A stretch of 64,000 nt of DNA, from assembly GCA_017964005.1 (NCBI GenBank), contig JAGCSR010000038.1, positions 23,126-87,125 on the forward strand. The letters are read 5' to 3'. A model generated the notes under the pieces. It saw only the letters and a list, made by a program, of their open reading frames with translations. It ran no database searches and was not told the DNA's origin. Below are positions 26,545 through 34,585 of the stretch, in pieces (position 1 is the first letter of the stretch; each line of letters opens with the position of its first letter). The DNA is from Clostridiales bacterium. GTDB taxonomy: Bacteria; Bacillota; Clostridia; Saccharofermentanales; Saccharofermentanaceae. The position numbers and the translations under genes are program-made.

Positions 26545-27087
26545 ATGGAACTTTTGACAGGGCGCCCTGAAGATCTGAGCGGAAGACTTGAGCGGGAGAT
26601 CAGGACATACGATCTTCTCGACAGTCTCGGCATCACATATCAGCGGACGGACCACGAAGCGACCGATACGATGGCAGAGTGCAACGAGATCGATGCGATC
26701 CTCGGTGTGGTAATCTGCAAGAACCTCTTTCTTTGCAATAAGCAGGAGACGAAGTTCTATCTCCTCATGATGCCCGGAGACAAACCCTTCAAGACGAAAG
26801 AAGTATCACATCAGATCGGATCGACCAGACTGTCGTTCGCATCCCCCGACAATATGCTCCGTTATCTGGGATTGGAACCTGGGTCCGTCAGCATCATGGG
26901 GCTCATGAACGACACGGCAGGTCAGGTGGGGCTCTTGATAGACGAAGACGTCCTTAAGGACGAATACCTTGGCTGCCATCCGTGCGTCAATACGTCAAGC
27001 CTTAAGATCAGGACATCGGACATAATCGATAAGTTCCTTCCGGCAATTAAGCATGAGTACCGGACGGTCCATCTGACAAGCGAATGA
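26545..27087 (+). CDS. Prolyl-tRNA deacylase-like (YbaK/ProX family) protein
   Basis: 180 residues. Typical features are IRTYDLLDSLGITYQRTDHEATDTMAECNEID, VVICKNLFLCNKQETKFYLLMMPGDKPFKTKEVSHQIGSTRLSFA with its conserved Lys, then GLEPGSVSIMGLMND and GCHPCVNTSSLKI. These match the free-standing editing domain ('prolyl-tRNA synthetase associated domain', ProX) that hydrolyses Ala- or Cys-tRNA(Pro). It lies 9 nt after the flavin-binding gene. ATG 26545 is used; a GTG at 26536 is possible. Confidence 0.88.
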   Translation: MELLTGRPEDLSGRLEREIRTYDLLDSLGITYQRTDHEATDTMAECNEIDAILGVVICKNLFLCNKQETKFYLLMMPGDKPFKTKEVSHQIGSTRLSFASPDNMLRYLGLEPGSVSIMGLMNDTAGQVGLLIDEDVLKDEYLGCHPCVNTSSLKIRTSDIIDKFLPAIKHEYRTVHLTSE

Positions 27088-27100
27088 CGGATATATCAGA

Positions 27101-27106
27101 TATAAT
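27101..27106 (+). promoter_or_regulatory. -10 element of the hypothetical gene at 27142
   Basis: TATAAT, 36 nt before the start. No clear -35. Confidence 0.45.
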
Positions 27107-27141
27107 GTGACTAAGTATCAATAACAAAAGGGGATCTCAAC

Positions 27142-27555
27142 ATGGCAAGTGTATTCAAAGTATTCGGACTGGAAGGCGACGCCAAAGAATGGTTCGCAAA
27201 GCAATATCCTGGTGAAGTAAACTGGGAATATGATGAGACTTTATCGTGTTACCGCACCGGGAACATCTATCTGACAACAAAGGCCGGCAGCGCGTCTTTC
27301 GATGATCTTGACGAGACGGTGTTTTTTGACTGTGGCACGGATTTTTGGATCAAGCTTGCCGGAGACAAGGAATTGATCTACGGATACTTCAGTGAAGATA
27401 CGGGTTCTGCGGAATTCATCCATATAAAGGATGGTGCCTGCATCAGAGAATATATGGAATGTGATTTTGGCGAGGTCATTACGGACGAAGGCGAAGACCC
27501 TGTCTTCGGCAGTTGGGTCGACGTGGCAACTTATGTTGACAGTAAACTGTTCTGA
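27142..27555 (+). CDS. Hypothetical acidic protein
   Basis: 137 residues, with a strong ribosome site (AAAGGGGA). It is acidic, rich in aromatic residues and without a signal or membrane segment: GDAKEWFAKQYPGEVNWEYDETLSCY, then FFDCGTDFWIKLAGDKELIYGYFSEDTGSAEFIHIKDG. The alternating strand pattern suggests a small beta-rich cytoplasmic protein, perhaps an immunity-like or ligand-binding protein. I do not recognise the family. Confidence 0.65.
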   Translation: MASVFKVFGLEGDAKEWFAKQYPGEVNWEYDETLSCYRTGNIYLTTKAGSASFDDLDETVFFDCGTDFWIKLAGDKELIYGYFSEDTGSAEFIHIKDGACIREYMECDFGEVITDEGEDPVFGSWVDVATYVDSKLF

Positions 27556-27589
27556 GCATGACAGATACCTTCGGGTAAACAGGAGAGAT

Positions 27590-27823
27590 ATGGATACTGA
27601 TTCGATTAAAGAACTTAAGGGCGCTAATATGGACATAGATCTGGTCAGTAAGAATGTTGACTGGGATCAAAGCAGTTGTCCGTGGAATGAAGCCGAGAAC
27701 ACCAATGAGCACAGATGCGCGGTGAAAGATACTTCAATATGCAAATACTTCTGCGGGATCAAATATCTGGACAGTGTGCTCTGCAGCTATCCTCTCGAAA
27801 ACAAAGATGTTCAGGGTCAATAG
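27590..27823 (+). CDS. Small cysteine-rich hypothetical protein
   Basis: 77 residues from ATG 27590, with GGAGAG directly upstream. Cysteines occur as CPW, HRCAV, SICKYFCGIKY and LCSYP. The spacing hints at a metal-binding knuckle or a redox-sensitive fold. It lies 35 nt after the preceding gene and 31 nt before the next. No signal peptide. Function unknown. Confidence 0.6.
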   Translation: MDTDSIKELKGANMDIDLVSKNVDWDQSSCPWNEAENTNEHRCAVKDTSICKYFCGIKYLDSVLCSYPLENKDVQGQ

Positions 27824-27853
27824 AATAAACCGGCAGAATTGGAGAAAAAAAGA

Positions 27854-28618
27854 TTGAGTCACTTTAGTTACTGCAATAAGCAAGTTTATTACGAGGAGAC
27901 GGGTGAAGGAACACCGCTTTTCCTGTTGCATGGGAATACTTCATGTGGAAGGATGTTCGAACAGATAGTCCCTAAGTTTGCTGAAAGATACAAGGTTTTT
28001 GTACCTGACTTTCTCGGTAACGGCCGTTCTGACCGTTTGGAGAAATGGCCTTCGGATCTTTGGTTTGAATGGGCAAAACAAGTTAAAGCCCTTTGTGAAC
28101 ATTTGGGCCTTGAAAAGGTTGATCTGATAGGCAGCAGCGGAGGCGCATTGGCAGCAATTAATGTGGCACTTGAATATCCGAAGATCGTTAATGCCGTAAT
28201 TGCTGACAGCTTTGAAGGTCTGGAAGCTGATCCCGGTATTACGGATATTATCCGGACCGGCCGTGCTCAGGCAAAACAATTTGAAGGGTTCGTTAACTAT
28301 CTGAGATCAATTCACGGAGATGACTGGGAAGAAGTTTTCGATGCCGATACCGATGCTGTTTTGAGGCATGCAGAAGAAGTCGGTTCTTTTTTCCATAAAC
28401 CTATAGAAGAGTTGTCTGTCAGAATGCTCCTGACGGGAAGCATTGAGGATGAGATGTTTCCGAAGGGACATTGCAAGGTGCTGTTTGATGATATATGTTC
28501 GAAGACCTGTATGGCGGAAGTGCATGTTTTCGAGCATGGCGGGCATCCTGCCATGATGAGCAACATGGATGAGTTTGTTGAATTGTGCGATGTGTTTTTG
28601 TCAGGAGGTAAAGAATGA
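27854..28618 (+). CDS. Alpha/beta hydrolase
   Basis: 254 residues. The alpha/beta-hydrolase fold is clear: LFLLHGNTSCGRMF, VFVPDFLGNGRSDR, and the nucleophile elbow GSSGG at residues 93-97 (Ser95). The catalytic His is in VFEHGGHPAMM. Start taken at TTG 27854 because TTGGAG lies 11-16 nt upstream; the frame has no ATG until the catalytic core is already begun. The next gene overlaps its stop by 4 nt (ATGA), a sign of coupled translation. The substrate is unknown. Confidence 0.85.
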   Translation: MSHFSYCNKQVYYEETGEGTPLFLLHGNTSCGRMFEQIVPKFAERYKVFVPDFLGNGRSDRLEKWPSDLWFEWAKQVKALCEHLGLEKVDLIGSSGGALAAINVALEYPKIVNAVIADSFEGLEADPGITDIIRTGRAQAKQFEGFVNYLRSIHGDDWEEVFDADTDAVLRHAEEVGSFFHKPIEELSVRMLLTGSIEDEMFPKGHCKVLFDDICSKTCMAEVHVFEHGGHPAMMSNMDEFVELCDVFLSGGKE

Positions 28619-29160
28619 TACTGTTGGTCGTAGATACACAAAAGGGATGTTTTAGTGAGAAATTGTATATGTTTGAAACGGTAAAGGAAAACATTAAACA
28701 GTTGATTACTGTTGCAAGAGAGAATAACGTTGAGGTCGTATATGTCCAGCATGATGACGGCCCGGGTACTGATCTTGACAGATCTGCGGATAATTATGAG
28801 ATATACGAAGAATTCGCGCCGGTAGAAGGGGAAAAGCGTTTTGAAAAGAATGTAAACAGTGCTTTCCATCCCATGACGGGATTAACGGAATACCTTAGGT
28901 CCAAGGGTGAGAAAGATATCATAACGATCGGTGTAACAACAGACTATTGTATGGATGCAACGATCAAGAGCGGATTCGAAAACGGGTTCAATATATTAGT
29001 TCCTTCATACACAAATTCAACCTATGATAATCCATACTTTGACAGGGAGACAGCTTACAAGTACTACAATGAATATATGTGGGGAACGCGTTACGCAAAG
29101 ATCATTACCGTTGAACAGGCGCTCAGACTCCTGCGGGAGAAGTGCTGGAGAAAAATGTAG
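28615..29160 (+). CDS. Cysteine hydrolase, isochorismatase-like family
   Basis: 181 residues with the triad of isochorismatase-like hydrolases: Asp7 in LLVVDTQKGCF, Lys78 in RFEKNVNSAF, and Cys112 in VTTDYCMDATIKSG. Members include nicotinamidases, N-carbamoylsarcosine amidohydrolases and ureidoacrylate amidases, and the sequence does not settle which. It overlaps the hydrolase gene upstream by 4 nt, so the two enzymes are made together and may act on the same small molecule. Confidence 0.9.
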   Translation: MILLVVDTQKGCFSEKLYMFETVKENIKQLITVARENNVEVVYVQHDDGPGTDLDRSADNYEIYEEFAPVEGEKRFEKNVNSAFHPMTGLTEYLRSKGEKDIITIGVTTDYCMDATIKSGFENGFNILVPSYTNSTYDNPYFDRETAYKYYNEYMWGTRYAKIITVEQALRLLREKCWRKM

Positions 29161-29208
29161 GAAACCTTACCGTTGCGGATGTTTATTCGATCTTGGAGGG
29201 ATAAAGCT

Positions 29209-29658
29209 TTGGTCTATAAGAATGCAGACATAAGTGATGCAAAGATACTGACAGAGATATATAACTCTGCTTTTTATGACGACTTCATTCGTTATGGTCA
29301 ATGCCAGGCGTACGGCCGTTCCGTCGAGGATATGGAACAGTCGGTGAGAGATTATCCGAAGATCATAGCTTACGATCAGGATAAGCCCGTCGGGGTCATC
29401 TCCTACAAAACAGAAGAGCCGGGGAAGTATTACATCGGATGTCTTGCAGTAATAAAAGAAGAACAAGGACGTGGAATAGGAACAGCATTGATGAACCATT
29501 TTATGAGTGAATATCCGGATTGGAATGAACTCACGCTGGTAACACCCAAAGATAACGAACGCAATATCAGGTTTTATACCAGGCGCTTCGGGTTTGATAT
29601 AGTCGGGCAAGAGGTTGACGGGGCAGTAACGGTCCTTTGGTTCAAACTCACAAGGTGA
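29209..29658 (+). CDS. GNAT family N-acetyltransferase
   Basis: 149 residues. A single GNAT domain starts VYKNADISDAKILTEIYNSAFYDDF. The acetyl-CoA loop is GCLAVIKEEQGRGIGTALMNHFMSEYP (Q-G-R-G-I-G), and the end is DNERNIRFYTRRFGFDIVGQE. The TTG at 29209 is chosen as start because GGAGGG lies 8 nt before it; the ATG and TTG further upstream have no such site. Cytoplasmic; acceptor unknown. Confidence 0.87.
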   Translation: MVYKNADISDAKILTEIYNSAFYDDFIRYGQCQAYGRSVEDMEQSVRDYPKIIAYDQDKPVGVISYKTEEPGKYYIGCLAVIKEEQGRGIGTALMNHFMSEYPDWNELTLVTPKDNERNIRFYTRRFGFDIVGQEVDGAVTVLWFKLTR

Positions 29659-29677
29659 ATACCTTGTATGTTAAAAT
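29650..29677 (+). promoter_or_regulatory. Dyad plus extended -10 upstream of the SUKH-like gene
   Basis: ACAAGGT and ACCTTGT form a perfect 7-bp dyad with a 4-nt loop over the GNAT stop codon. An extended -10 (TGTTAAAAT, 29669-29677) follows, 39 nt before the next start. The dyad could be an operator or a weak hairpin. Confidence 0.45.
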
Positions 29678-29716
29678 ATCCAATACAGACAAACTGATAA
29701 GACAGGGGGGAAAACA

Positions 29717-30469
29717 ATGGACAGTTTAACTTTTATGAAGGAAGCATTCGAGGCTTTGGTTACGAGGGGAGTTATCGACGGGTCGGCGCTGACTGAGGTG
29801 AATATCCCGGATGAGGAGTTTGAAGTTTTCGAGAAGGAATTTGGTGTGTGCGTGCCGGAGGAAGTCCGTTCGTATCTTAGGGCTTACGGGCGTTCGTTCC
29901 GTATGCTGGCAGCGCCGGTTCCGGATGATCTTTATTGCGCAAGTCCCTATAATGCCGATGTTATGAAGCAGATCTGCGAGATGACGCCCGATGAGATCGC
30001 CGGGATCGATGAAGACGACAGGTTTGACCTTACAGTTACATGGAGCGATATCCTCAATGTCGATAAAGAAGATCCTCTGAAGGACCTTCGCGAGGCAACA
30101 GAAGGCCTTAGGTTCTTTGCGTCTCAGGTAAAGAATCCGGATATCGATGAAGAGAAGATGAAGAGATTCCTTCCGGTGGGCTCCTGGATGAGTGCCGGAG
30201 CTTTGTGCATAGATACGTCCAAGAAGAAAGAGGATGTTGATCTTGACGATCTTTCGACCTGGCAGATCAGATGGTTCGACCATGAGGAGTTTGACTGGGA
30301 AGAAGCAGGATACATCGGGGAAGACGGCGAAGTTACAGGCGGGATCATGTTCCCGGATCTGGAGGCGTTCATAAAGCTGTATCTTTACGGCGCTTACGAT
30401 GAGGCATATCTCGTTCAGTGTGAGGATTGGGAAGAAGACCCGGAAGATAAGAGTGATTGGGTTCAGTAA
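29717..30469 (+). CDS. SMI1/KNR4 (SUKH)-like protein
   Basis: 250 residues. The stretch IPDEEFEVFEKEFGVCVPEEVRSYLRAYGRSF is the start of a SUKH fold, in which a short acidic helix meets G-x-x-x-P-x-x-(V/Y)-x-x-Y/F-L. Later there are acidic and aromatic segments (LCIDTSKKKEDVDLDDL, FPDLEAFIKLYLYGAYDEAYL), also typical. Many SUKH proteins are immunity partners of polymorphic toxins, but no toxin gene is beside it, so that role is unproven. It shares a transcript with the P-loop gene 12 nt downstream. Confidence 0.72.
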   Translation: MDSLTFMKEAFEALVTRGVIDGSALTEVNIPDEEFEVFEKEFGVCVPEEVRSYLRAYGRSFRMLAAPVPDDLYCASPYNADVMKQICEMTPDEIAGIDEDDRFDLTVTWSDILNVDKEDPLKDLREATEGLRFFASQVKNPDIDEEKMKRFLPVGSWMSAGALCIDTSKKKEDVDLDDLSTWQIRWFDHEEFDWEEAGYIGEDGEVTGGIMFPDLEAFIKLYLYGAYDEAYLVQCEDWEEDPEDKSDWVQ

Positions 30470-30481
30470 AGGAAGCCGGTA

Positions 30482-31147
30482 ATGGGAATCGACAAAAAGG
30501 ATCTTAAGAATGTCTATTTTGTAATAGGAACTTCCTATGCGGGTAAGTCCACGATAGTGAAGAATCTCGCCCGCAAACATAACGGTATTGCTCTGGAAGA
30601 GAACTACCACGATGTTAAGCTCCCGGAACTGGACAGTTCCGAGTTCCCAAATCTCACCTATCCCCGGGACCTTCAGGACTGGCACGAGTTCATAAGAAGG
30701 ACGCCGGATGAGTATTACACGTGGCTTCTCAACGCCAAGAAGGAATGCGAGATCGTCGAACTTCAGATACTGGAAGAGTTGCTGCAAAAGCCTGAGACAA
30801 AAGACAAGAAGATCTTTGTCGACACCAATATCTGTATCGATACGCTCCATAAGATCTCGGACACTGATCACGTTCTGGTGATGCTGGCAGATCCTTCGAT
30901 CGGGGTCAACAGGTTCTTCGACAGGCCCGATTCCGAGAAACAGTTTCTGTATCAGCTCATGCTGGAAGAACCGGATCCGCAGGCATCTCTTGATAATTAC
31001 CGCAAGATGCTGGAAATGATCAATTCTCAGGAGAGTTACGACGAGCTTGAGAATTCAGGATTCAAGGTTATCTACAGGGACGAGGACAGAAGTCAGGAAG
31101 ACACTGTCCTTTTGGCAGAGAAACTCCTGAATATCGGGGAATGTTAA
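30482..31147 (+). CDS. P-loop NTPase (nucleotide kinase-like)
   Basis: 221 residues. The Walker A motif is GTSYAGKST at about residues 16-24 (VYFVIGTSYAGKSTIVKNLA), followed by a helix-rich lid region (DLQDWHEFIRRTPDEYYTWLLNAKKEC) and a Walker B-like strand ending in Asp (KKIFVDTNIC). Then LVMLADPSIGVNRFFDRPDSEK could hold lid arginines. The size fits a small-molecule or nucleotide kinase of the AAA_33/Zeta-like type. The substrate is unknown. It lies 12 nt downstream of the SUKH-like gene, an unusual pairing. Confidence 0.8.
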   Translation: MGIDKKDLKNVYFVIGTSYAGKSTIVKNLARKHNGIALEENYHDVKLPELDSSEFPNLTYPRDLQDWHEFIRRTPDEYYTWLLNAKKECEIVELQILEELLQKPETKDKKIFVDTNICIDTLHKISDTDHVLVMLADPSIGVNRFFDRPDSEKQFLYQLMLEEPDPQASLDNYRKMLEMINSQESYDELENSGFKVIYRDEDRSQEDTVLLAEKLLNIGEC

Positions 31148-31211
31148 CATCCGTTGCTTGCCGCAACGGCCTGAACCGGGGTATCTTGACTGCGAAAGGA
31201 GGTTGTCACGT

Positions 31212-31721
31212 ATGCTGAACGAAAACATCAAAGCCGTAAGACAATCCAAAGGACTTTCGCAGGAGGAACTCGCAGTAAAGCTTAACGTGGTCCGCCAGAC
31301 CGTATCCAAATGGGAGCGCGGACTGTCCGTTCCGGATTCCGAGATGCTGATCTCAATATCGGAGGTGTTGGAGACACCGGTAAGTGTCCTGCTGGGAGAG
31401 ACGGTTGAGGATAAAACCCCCGATGATCTTAAGGTGATATCGGAAAAACTCGAGGTCATCAATCTTCAACTGGTGCAGCAGAAGGCCGCCAAAAGGAAAG
31501 CTTTGTTCTGGTTCTTTGTCATCCTGGCGGCACTTATGGCACTGATATTTATCGTCATCCTTGCGGCAGGGAGTCCTTACTCTGATTGGAATTACAATGA
31601 TCCGGAGACGGCGGTGTTCGGCGCGGCATACCATGTGTTTGAATGGATCTTCGTAAGGATCGCGCCCTTTGTATTTGCCGGCGCTGTGGCAGGCGCTATC
31701 TTGACACGCAAGAGATCCTGA
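31212..31721 (+). CDS. XRE-family HTH regulator with C-terminal membrane helices
   Basis: 169 residues. Residues 1-60 form an HTH_3 (Cro/CI) domain: LNENIKAVRQSKGLSQEELAVKLNVVRQTVSKWERGLSVPDSEMLISISEVLETPVSVLLGE. A coiled linker leads to two membrane helices (LFWFFVILAALMALIFIVILAAG and FVRIAPFVFAGAVAGAILT). This is the common clostridial layout of a membrane-tethered regulator. AAAGGAGG precedes ATG 31212. The targets are not known; the next gene lies 76 nt downstream. Confidence 0.88.
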   Translation: MLNENIKAVRQSKGLSQEELAVKLNVVRQTVSKWERGLSVPDSEMLISISEVLETPVSVLLGETVEDKTPDDLKVISEKLEVINLQLVQQKAAKRKALFWFFVILAALMALIFIVILAAGSPYSDWNYNDPETAVFGAAYHVFEWIFVRIAPFVFAGAVAGAILTRKRS

Positions 31722-31755
31722 TCAATCAGATTTTCGAAAAGAAAGTTGATCGAGG

Positions 31756-31785
31756 CAGCACGCATAATGTGTGCTGTCATATTTT
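31756..31785 (+). terminator. Weak hairpin terminator after the HTH regulator
   Basis: CAGCAC and GTGCTG form a 6-bp stem (31756-31761 and 31771-31776) followed by TCATATTTT. The stem is short, so read-through is likely. Confidence 0.4.
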
Positions 31786-31797
31786 GGAGGAATAATC

Positions 31798-32298
31798 ATG
31801 AAGAAAAAGATTATCATAATTGTTTGTTCAATAGTATTTGTACTGCTTGCGGCGGTATCGGGATGGATCTTGTATAACCGGTTTTTCCCTGAAGAATATA
31901 AAGTGGGAGAAGATGAGATCGCCCTTAGGATCCAGATGGATACCAAAGAAGATATAGGACTTCTGGTATACGATTACAACATCGCCGGGCACGACTGCGG
32001 CGGCGGCATATCCAATCCGGACAGGTCGATGATCAAGCATGACGAAGAGCTGATCGCTACGTGGGATAAGGAACAGCTTAAACTGGCAACAGGATGCGAG
32101 GACTTTGAGGATGAACTTCCGATCAATATGAGGTTTCGGATCATAACCGAATACCAAGATCCGAACTTCGATAATGTATATCCGGAGAGTATAACCTCTT
32201 ATCTTGAACCGATCGAGTGGACAGCCCATATAGGACAGGAATATAAAGTCCGGATCACGGGTGATAAGGCCAAAGGATATGTCGTTTCCCCGGCTTGA
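31798..32298 (+). CDS. Membrane-anchored hypothetical protein
   Basis: 166 residues. One N-terminal anchor (IIIIVCSIVFVLLAAVSGWILYNRFF) is followed by an extracytoplasmic part with a beta-rich look: EIALRIQMDTKEDIGLLVYDYNIAGHDCGGGISN, then FRIITEYQDPNFDN, then VRITGDKAKGYVV. This two-strand-per-turn pattern recalls small accessory beta-sandwiches in lipoproteins. No known domain. GGAGG lies 8-12 nt before ATG 31798. Probably follows the HTH regulator in the same unit. Confidence 0.65.
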   Translation: MKKKIIIIVCSIVFVLLAAVSGWILYNRFFPEEYKVGEDEIALRIQMDTKEDIGLLVYDYNIAGHDCGGGISNPDRSMIKHDEELIATWDKEQLKLATGCEDFEDELPINMRFRIITEYQDPNFDNVYPESITSYLEPIEWTAHIGQEYKVRITGDKAKGYVVSPA

Positions 32299-32341
32299 AA
32301 ATCTCCTGATTACTGCACTATGCAAGGGCGCCCGCCTAATA

Positions 32342-32347
32342 TATAAT
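32342..32347 (+). promoter_or_regulatory. -10 element of the second SLH protein gene
   Basis: TATAAT, 29 nt before the start at 32376. Upstream -35 is not obvious. Confidence 0.5.
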
Positions 32348-32375
32348 TAGGATATTCTATTCGGGGGTTTCTACT

Positions 32376-34574
32376 ATGTTCAAAAAAACTTTATCAGCAA
32401 TGTGTGCAGCGGCAATGGTCGTATCGATGTTCGGAGTTTGCTCCACTGTTTTGGCAGACGATGATAATAACTACTCCATAACTTTTGATCCGAACGGCGG
32501 ATCGGGTACTATGGATGCGCAGACGATGCCCGTGGGAGTGAAGACACCGCTTAACGCCAACAAGTTCGAATACAAGGTAAACGTGACATACGACACGGCC
32601 GGCGGAACTCCCATTAATACAGATGTACTTGAATATCCGTTCCAGGGGTGGACTTCAATGTCACAGGTAACCGAGACGGCTACAAATATGGGCTTCTGGT
32701 CTATCAGGTTCCCTAACAATGTCCAGGTCTCACATAATGATGAGACGGGTGTAGATACAGTTACTGTTGAGGCACAGAGTTATACTTGGGAGAAGGCAAA
32801 CTCCGAAGCTATATATCTTGAACCGCAGGCCGATTACAAGCTCTCGATCAAATACCGTATGGACGAAGATCTTAAGCATCTGTCAGCCGGGAATCCGGAT
32901 GAGAATATGAGATTTACGGTTATGTCGGATGTCAGCAACGGAAATAACGATCCTTCACAGTACACTCTCGGGAAATTCATATATGAGACTGAGGCTACGG
33001 ATGCCGATGTTTGGCACGAAGGAGTCTTGACGTTTAAAACTCCCGAGTCGGGCGTCGTATATCTGTCCACCAATTACGGCAATCTGTCGGACGGACGCAC
33101 ATACAAGATAATGTATAAAGATATGGAGATCATAAAGGTCAATATCAAGGATGATGAGATCACTCCTGTTCCCGAGGCACTGTTCTATACTGACGGAGCG
33201 GAAGTTGCCAATATCGGCGAGAGCAAGGACGGAATATTCGAATTCAAGGCAACCTGGGATATGGATAAGTCGGTTGCTTTGCCGAAGCCTGTAAAGTCCT
33301 GTTCCGTTTTTGCCGGATGGACTGATGGTAACAAGACTTATGCTGCAGGCGATAAGATCTCCCCGACAGAAGATATCAAGCTTACGGCACTTTGGGAGTC
33401 GGAACTCATTCACGATTGGGGCGATGCGGAATATAAGTGGTCAGACGACAACTCGACCTGTACGGCACAGAGGGTTTGCAATAACGATCCTGCGCATGTT
33501 GAGACTGAGACTGTTGATTCCGTAAAGAGCGCTGTCAAGTGCACATGTACGGAAGACGGATTATTCATATTCACTGCCAAGTTTACCAACCCTTCATTCA
33601 CAGAGCAGGAGACAGAGAGCCTGGACGAACCTGCAACAGGACATGACTGGGGCGAGTGGAAAGATACAAAGGCAGCAACAACACAGGCGGAAGGTGAGCA
33701 GACACGCACATGTTCCGCATGCGGTATAACCGAAACCAGATCAGTCCCGAAGCTTATACCTGCTCCCACTGCAAAGCCCACTGAGCCTGCTAAGGAAGAT
33801 GATGTAACCCTGACCCTCGATAAGACTAAGGTCAACATCATATGCGGTAAGAATGATACCCTCAAGGCAACACTCAAGGGTGCTGAAGGGAATATCACCT
33901 GGAAGACTTCCGACAAGAAGATCGCAACGGTAGACGCCAACGGTAAGGTGACAGCTAAGATGGCAGGAACCGTAACTGTCACTGCAAGCGCTGCAGGAAA
34001 GACAGCTGAGTGTGAAGTAACGGTCCTCTATAAGGATGTAACCAACATCAAGGATTTCTGGTATGCTCCTACCAACTATCTGACAGCTGCAGGAGTCGTA
34101 AAGGGTTACGATAAGCAGACGAACTTCAAGCCTGCGAATATGTGCACCAGAGCGCAGATGGTAACGTTCATCTGGAGACTAATGGGAGAACCTGCACCTA
34201 AGACTAAGACATGCAAGTTCAAGGACGTCAAGGAGAAGGATTACTTCTACAAGGCTTGTATTTGGGGCAACGAGAACCACATTGTCGAAGGATATAAAGA
34301 CGGCACATTCGGTCCTCAGATCGTATGCGCAAGAAAGCATGCCGTAACATTCCTTTGGAGACTGGCAGGACAGCCCAAGCCTGCATCTACAAAGAATAAG
34401 TTCAAGGACGTTAAGGAGAAGGATTACTTCTACAAGGCAACCCTGTGGGCATCCGAGAAGGGTATCCTGGCAGGCTATTCCGACGGAACATTCAAGCCGG
34501 ACGGCGACTGCCTGAGACGTCAGATGGTAACCTTCCTCTATAAGTACGACAAGTTCGTAAATGGTAAAGGGTAA
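32376..34574 (+). CDS. SLH-anchored surface protein with InlB/Flg_new-type repeats
   Basis: 732 residues. A signal peptide (MFKKTLSAMCAAAMVVSMFG ... VLADD) is followed by a strand-rich repeat region (YSITFDPNGGSGTMDAQTM and VTYDTAGGTP ... YPFQGWT; a second unit FAGWTDGNKTYAAGDK ... LTALW). These are the G-W-x-x repeats of Listeria-Bacteroides (InlB B) type. Between them (about 110-260) lies a carbohydrate-binding-like beta-sandwich. Two Cys-containing segments (about 350-450, HDWGDAEYKWSDDNSTC and GHDWGEWKDTKAATTQAEG) precede a Big_2 domain (about 476-555) and three SLH repeats (558-732). It is probably a non-enzymatic surface binder. Its C-terminus is closely shared with the proteins at 5271 and 50407. 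Confidence 0.87.
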   Translation: MFKKTLSAMCAAAMVVSMFGVCSTVLADDDNNYSITFDPNGGSGTMDAQTMPVGVKTPLNANKFEYKVNVTYDTAGGTPINTDVLEYPFQGWTSMSQVTETATNMGFWSIRFPNNVQVSHNDETGVDTVTVEAQSYTWEKANSEAIYLEPQADYKLSIKYRMDEDLKHLSAGNPDENMRFTVMSDVSNGNNDPSQYTLGKFIYETEATDADVWHEGVLTFKTPESGVVYLSTNYGNLSDGRTYKIMYKDMEIIKVNIKDDEITPVPEALFYTDGAEVANIGESKDGIFEFKATWDMDKSVALPKPVKSCSVFAGWTDGNKTYAAGDKISPTEDIKLTALWESELIHDWGDAEYKWSDDNSTCTAQRVCNNDPAHVETETVDSVKSAVKCTCTEDGLFIFTAKFTNPSFTEQETESLDEPATGHDWGEWKDTKAATTQAEGEQTRTCSACGITETRSVPKLIPAPTAKPTEPAKEDDVTLTLDKTKVNIICGKNDTLKATLKGAEGNITWKTSDKKIATVDANGKVTAKMAGTVTVTASAAGKTAECEVTVLYKDVTNIKDFWYAPTNYLTAAGVVKGYDKQTNFKPANMCTRAQMVTFIWRLMGEPAPKTKTCKFKDVKEKDYFYKACIWGNENHIVEGYKDGTFGPQIVCARKHAVTFLWRLAGQPKPASTKNKFKDVKEKDYFYKATLWASEKGILAGYSDGTFKPDGDCLRRQMVTFLYKYDKFVNGKG

Positions 34575-34585
34575 AGAAGACCGTT

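Noticed and set aside
29726..30871. Long open frame on the minus strand (381 codons)
   Set aside because: It is antisense to the SUKH-like and P-loop genes, which have ribosome sites and recognisable motifs, and its translation has no domain-like pattern.
32376..32900. Large adhesin with phase variation
   Set aside because: No homopolymer tract or short tandem repeat is seen in the coding start or promoter of any SLH gene.
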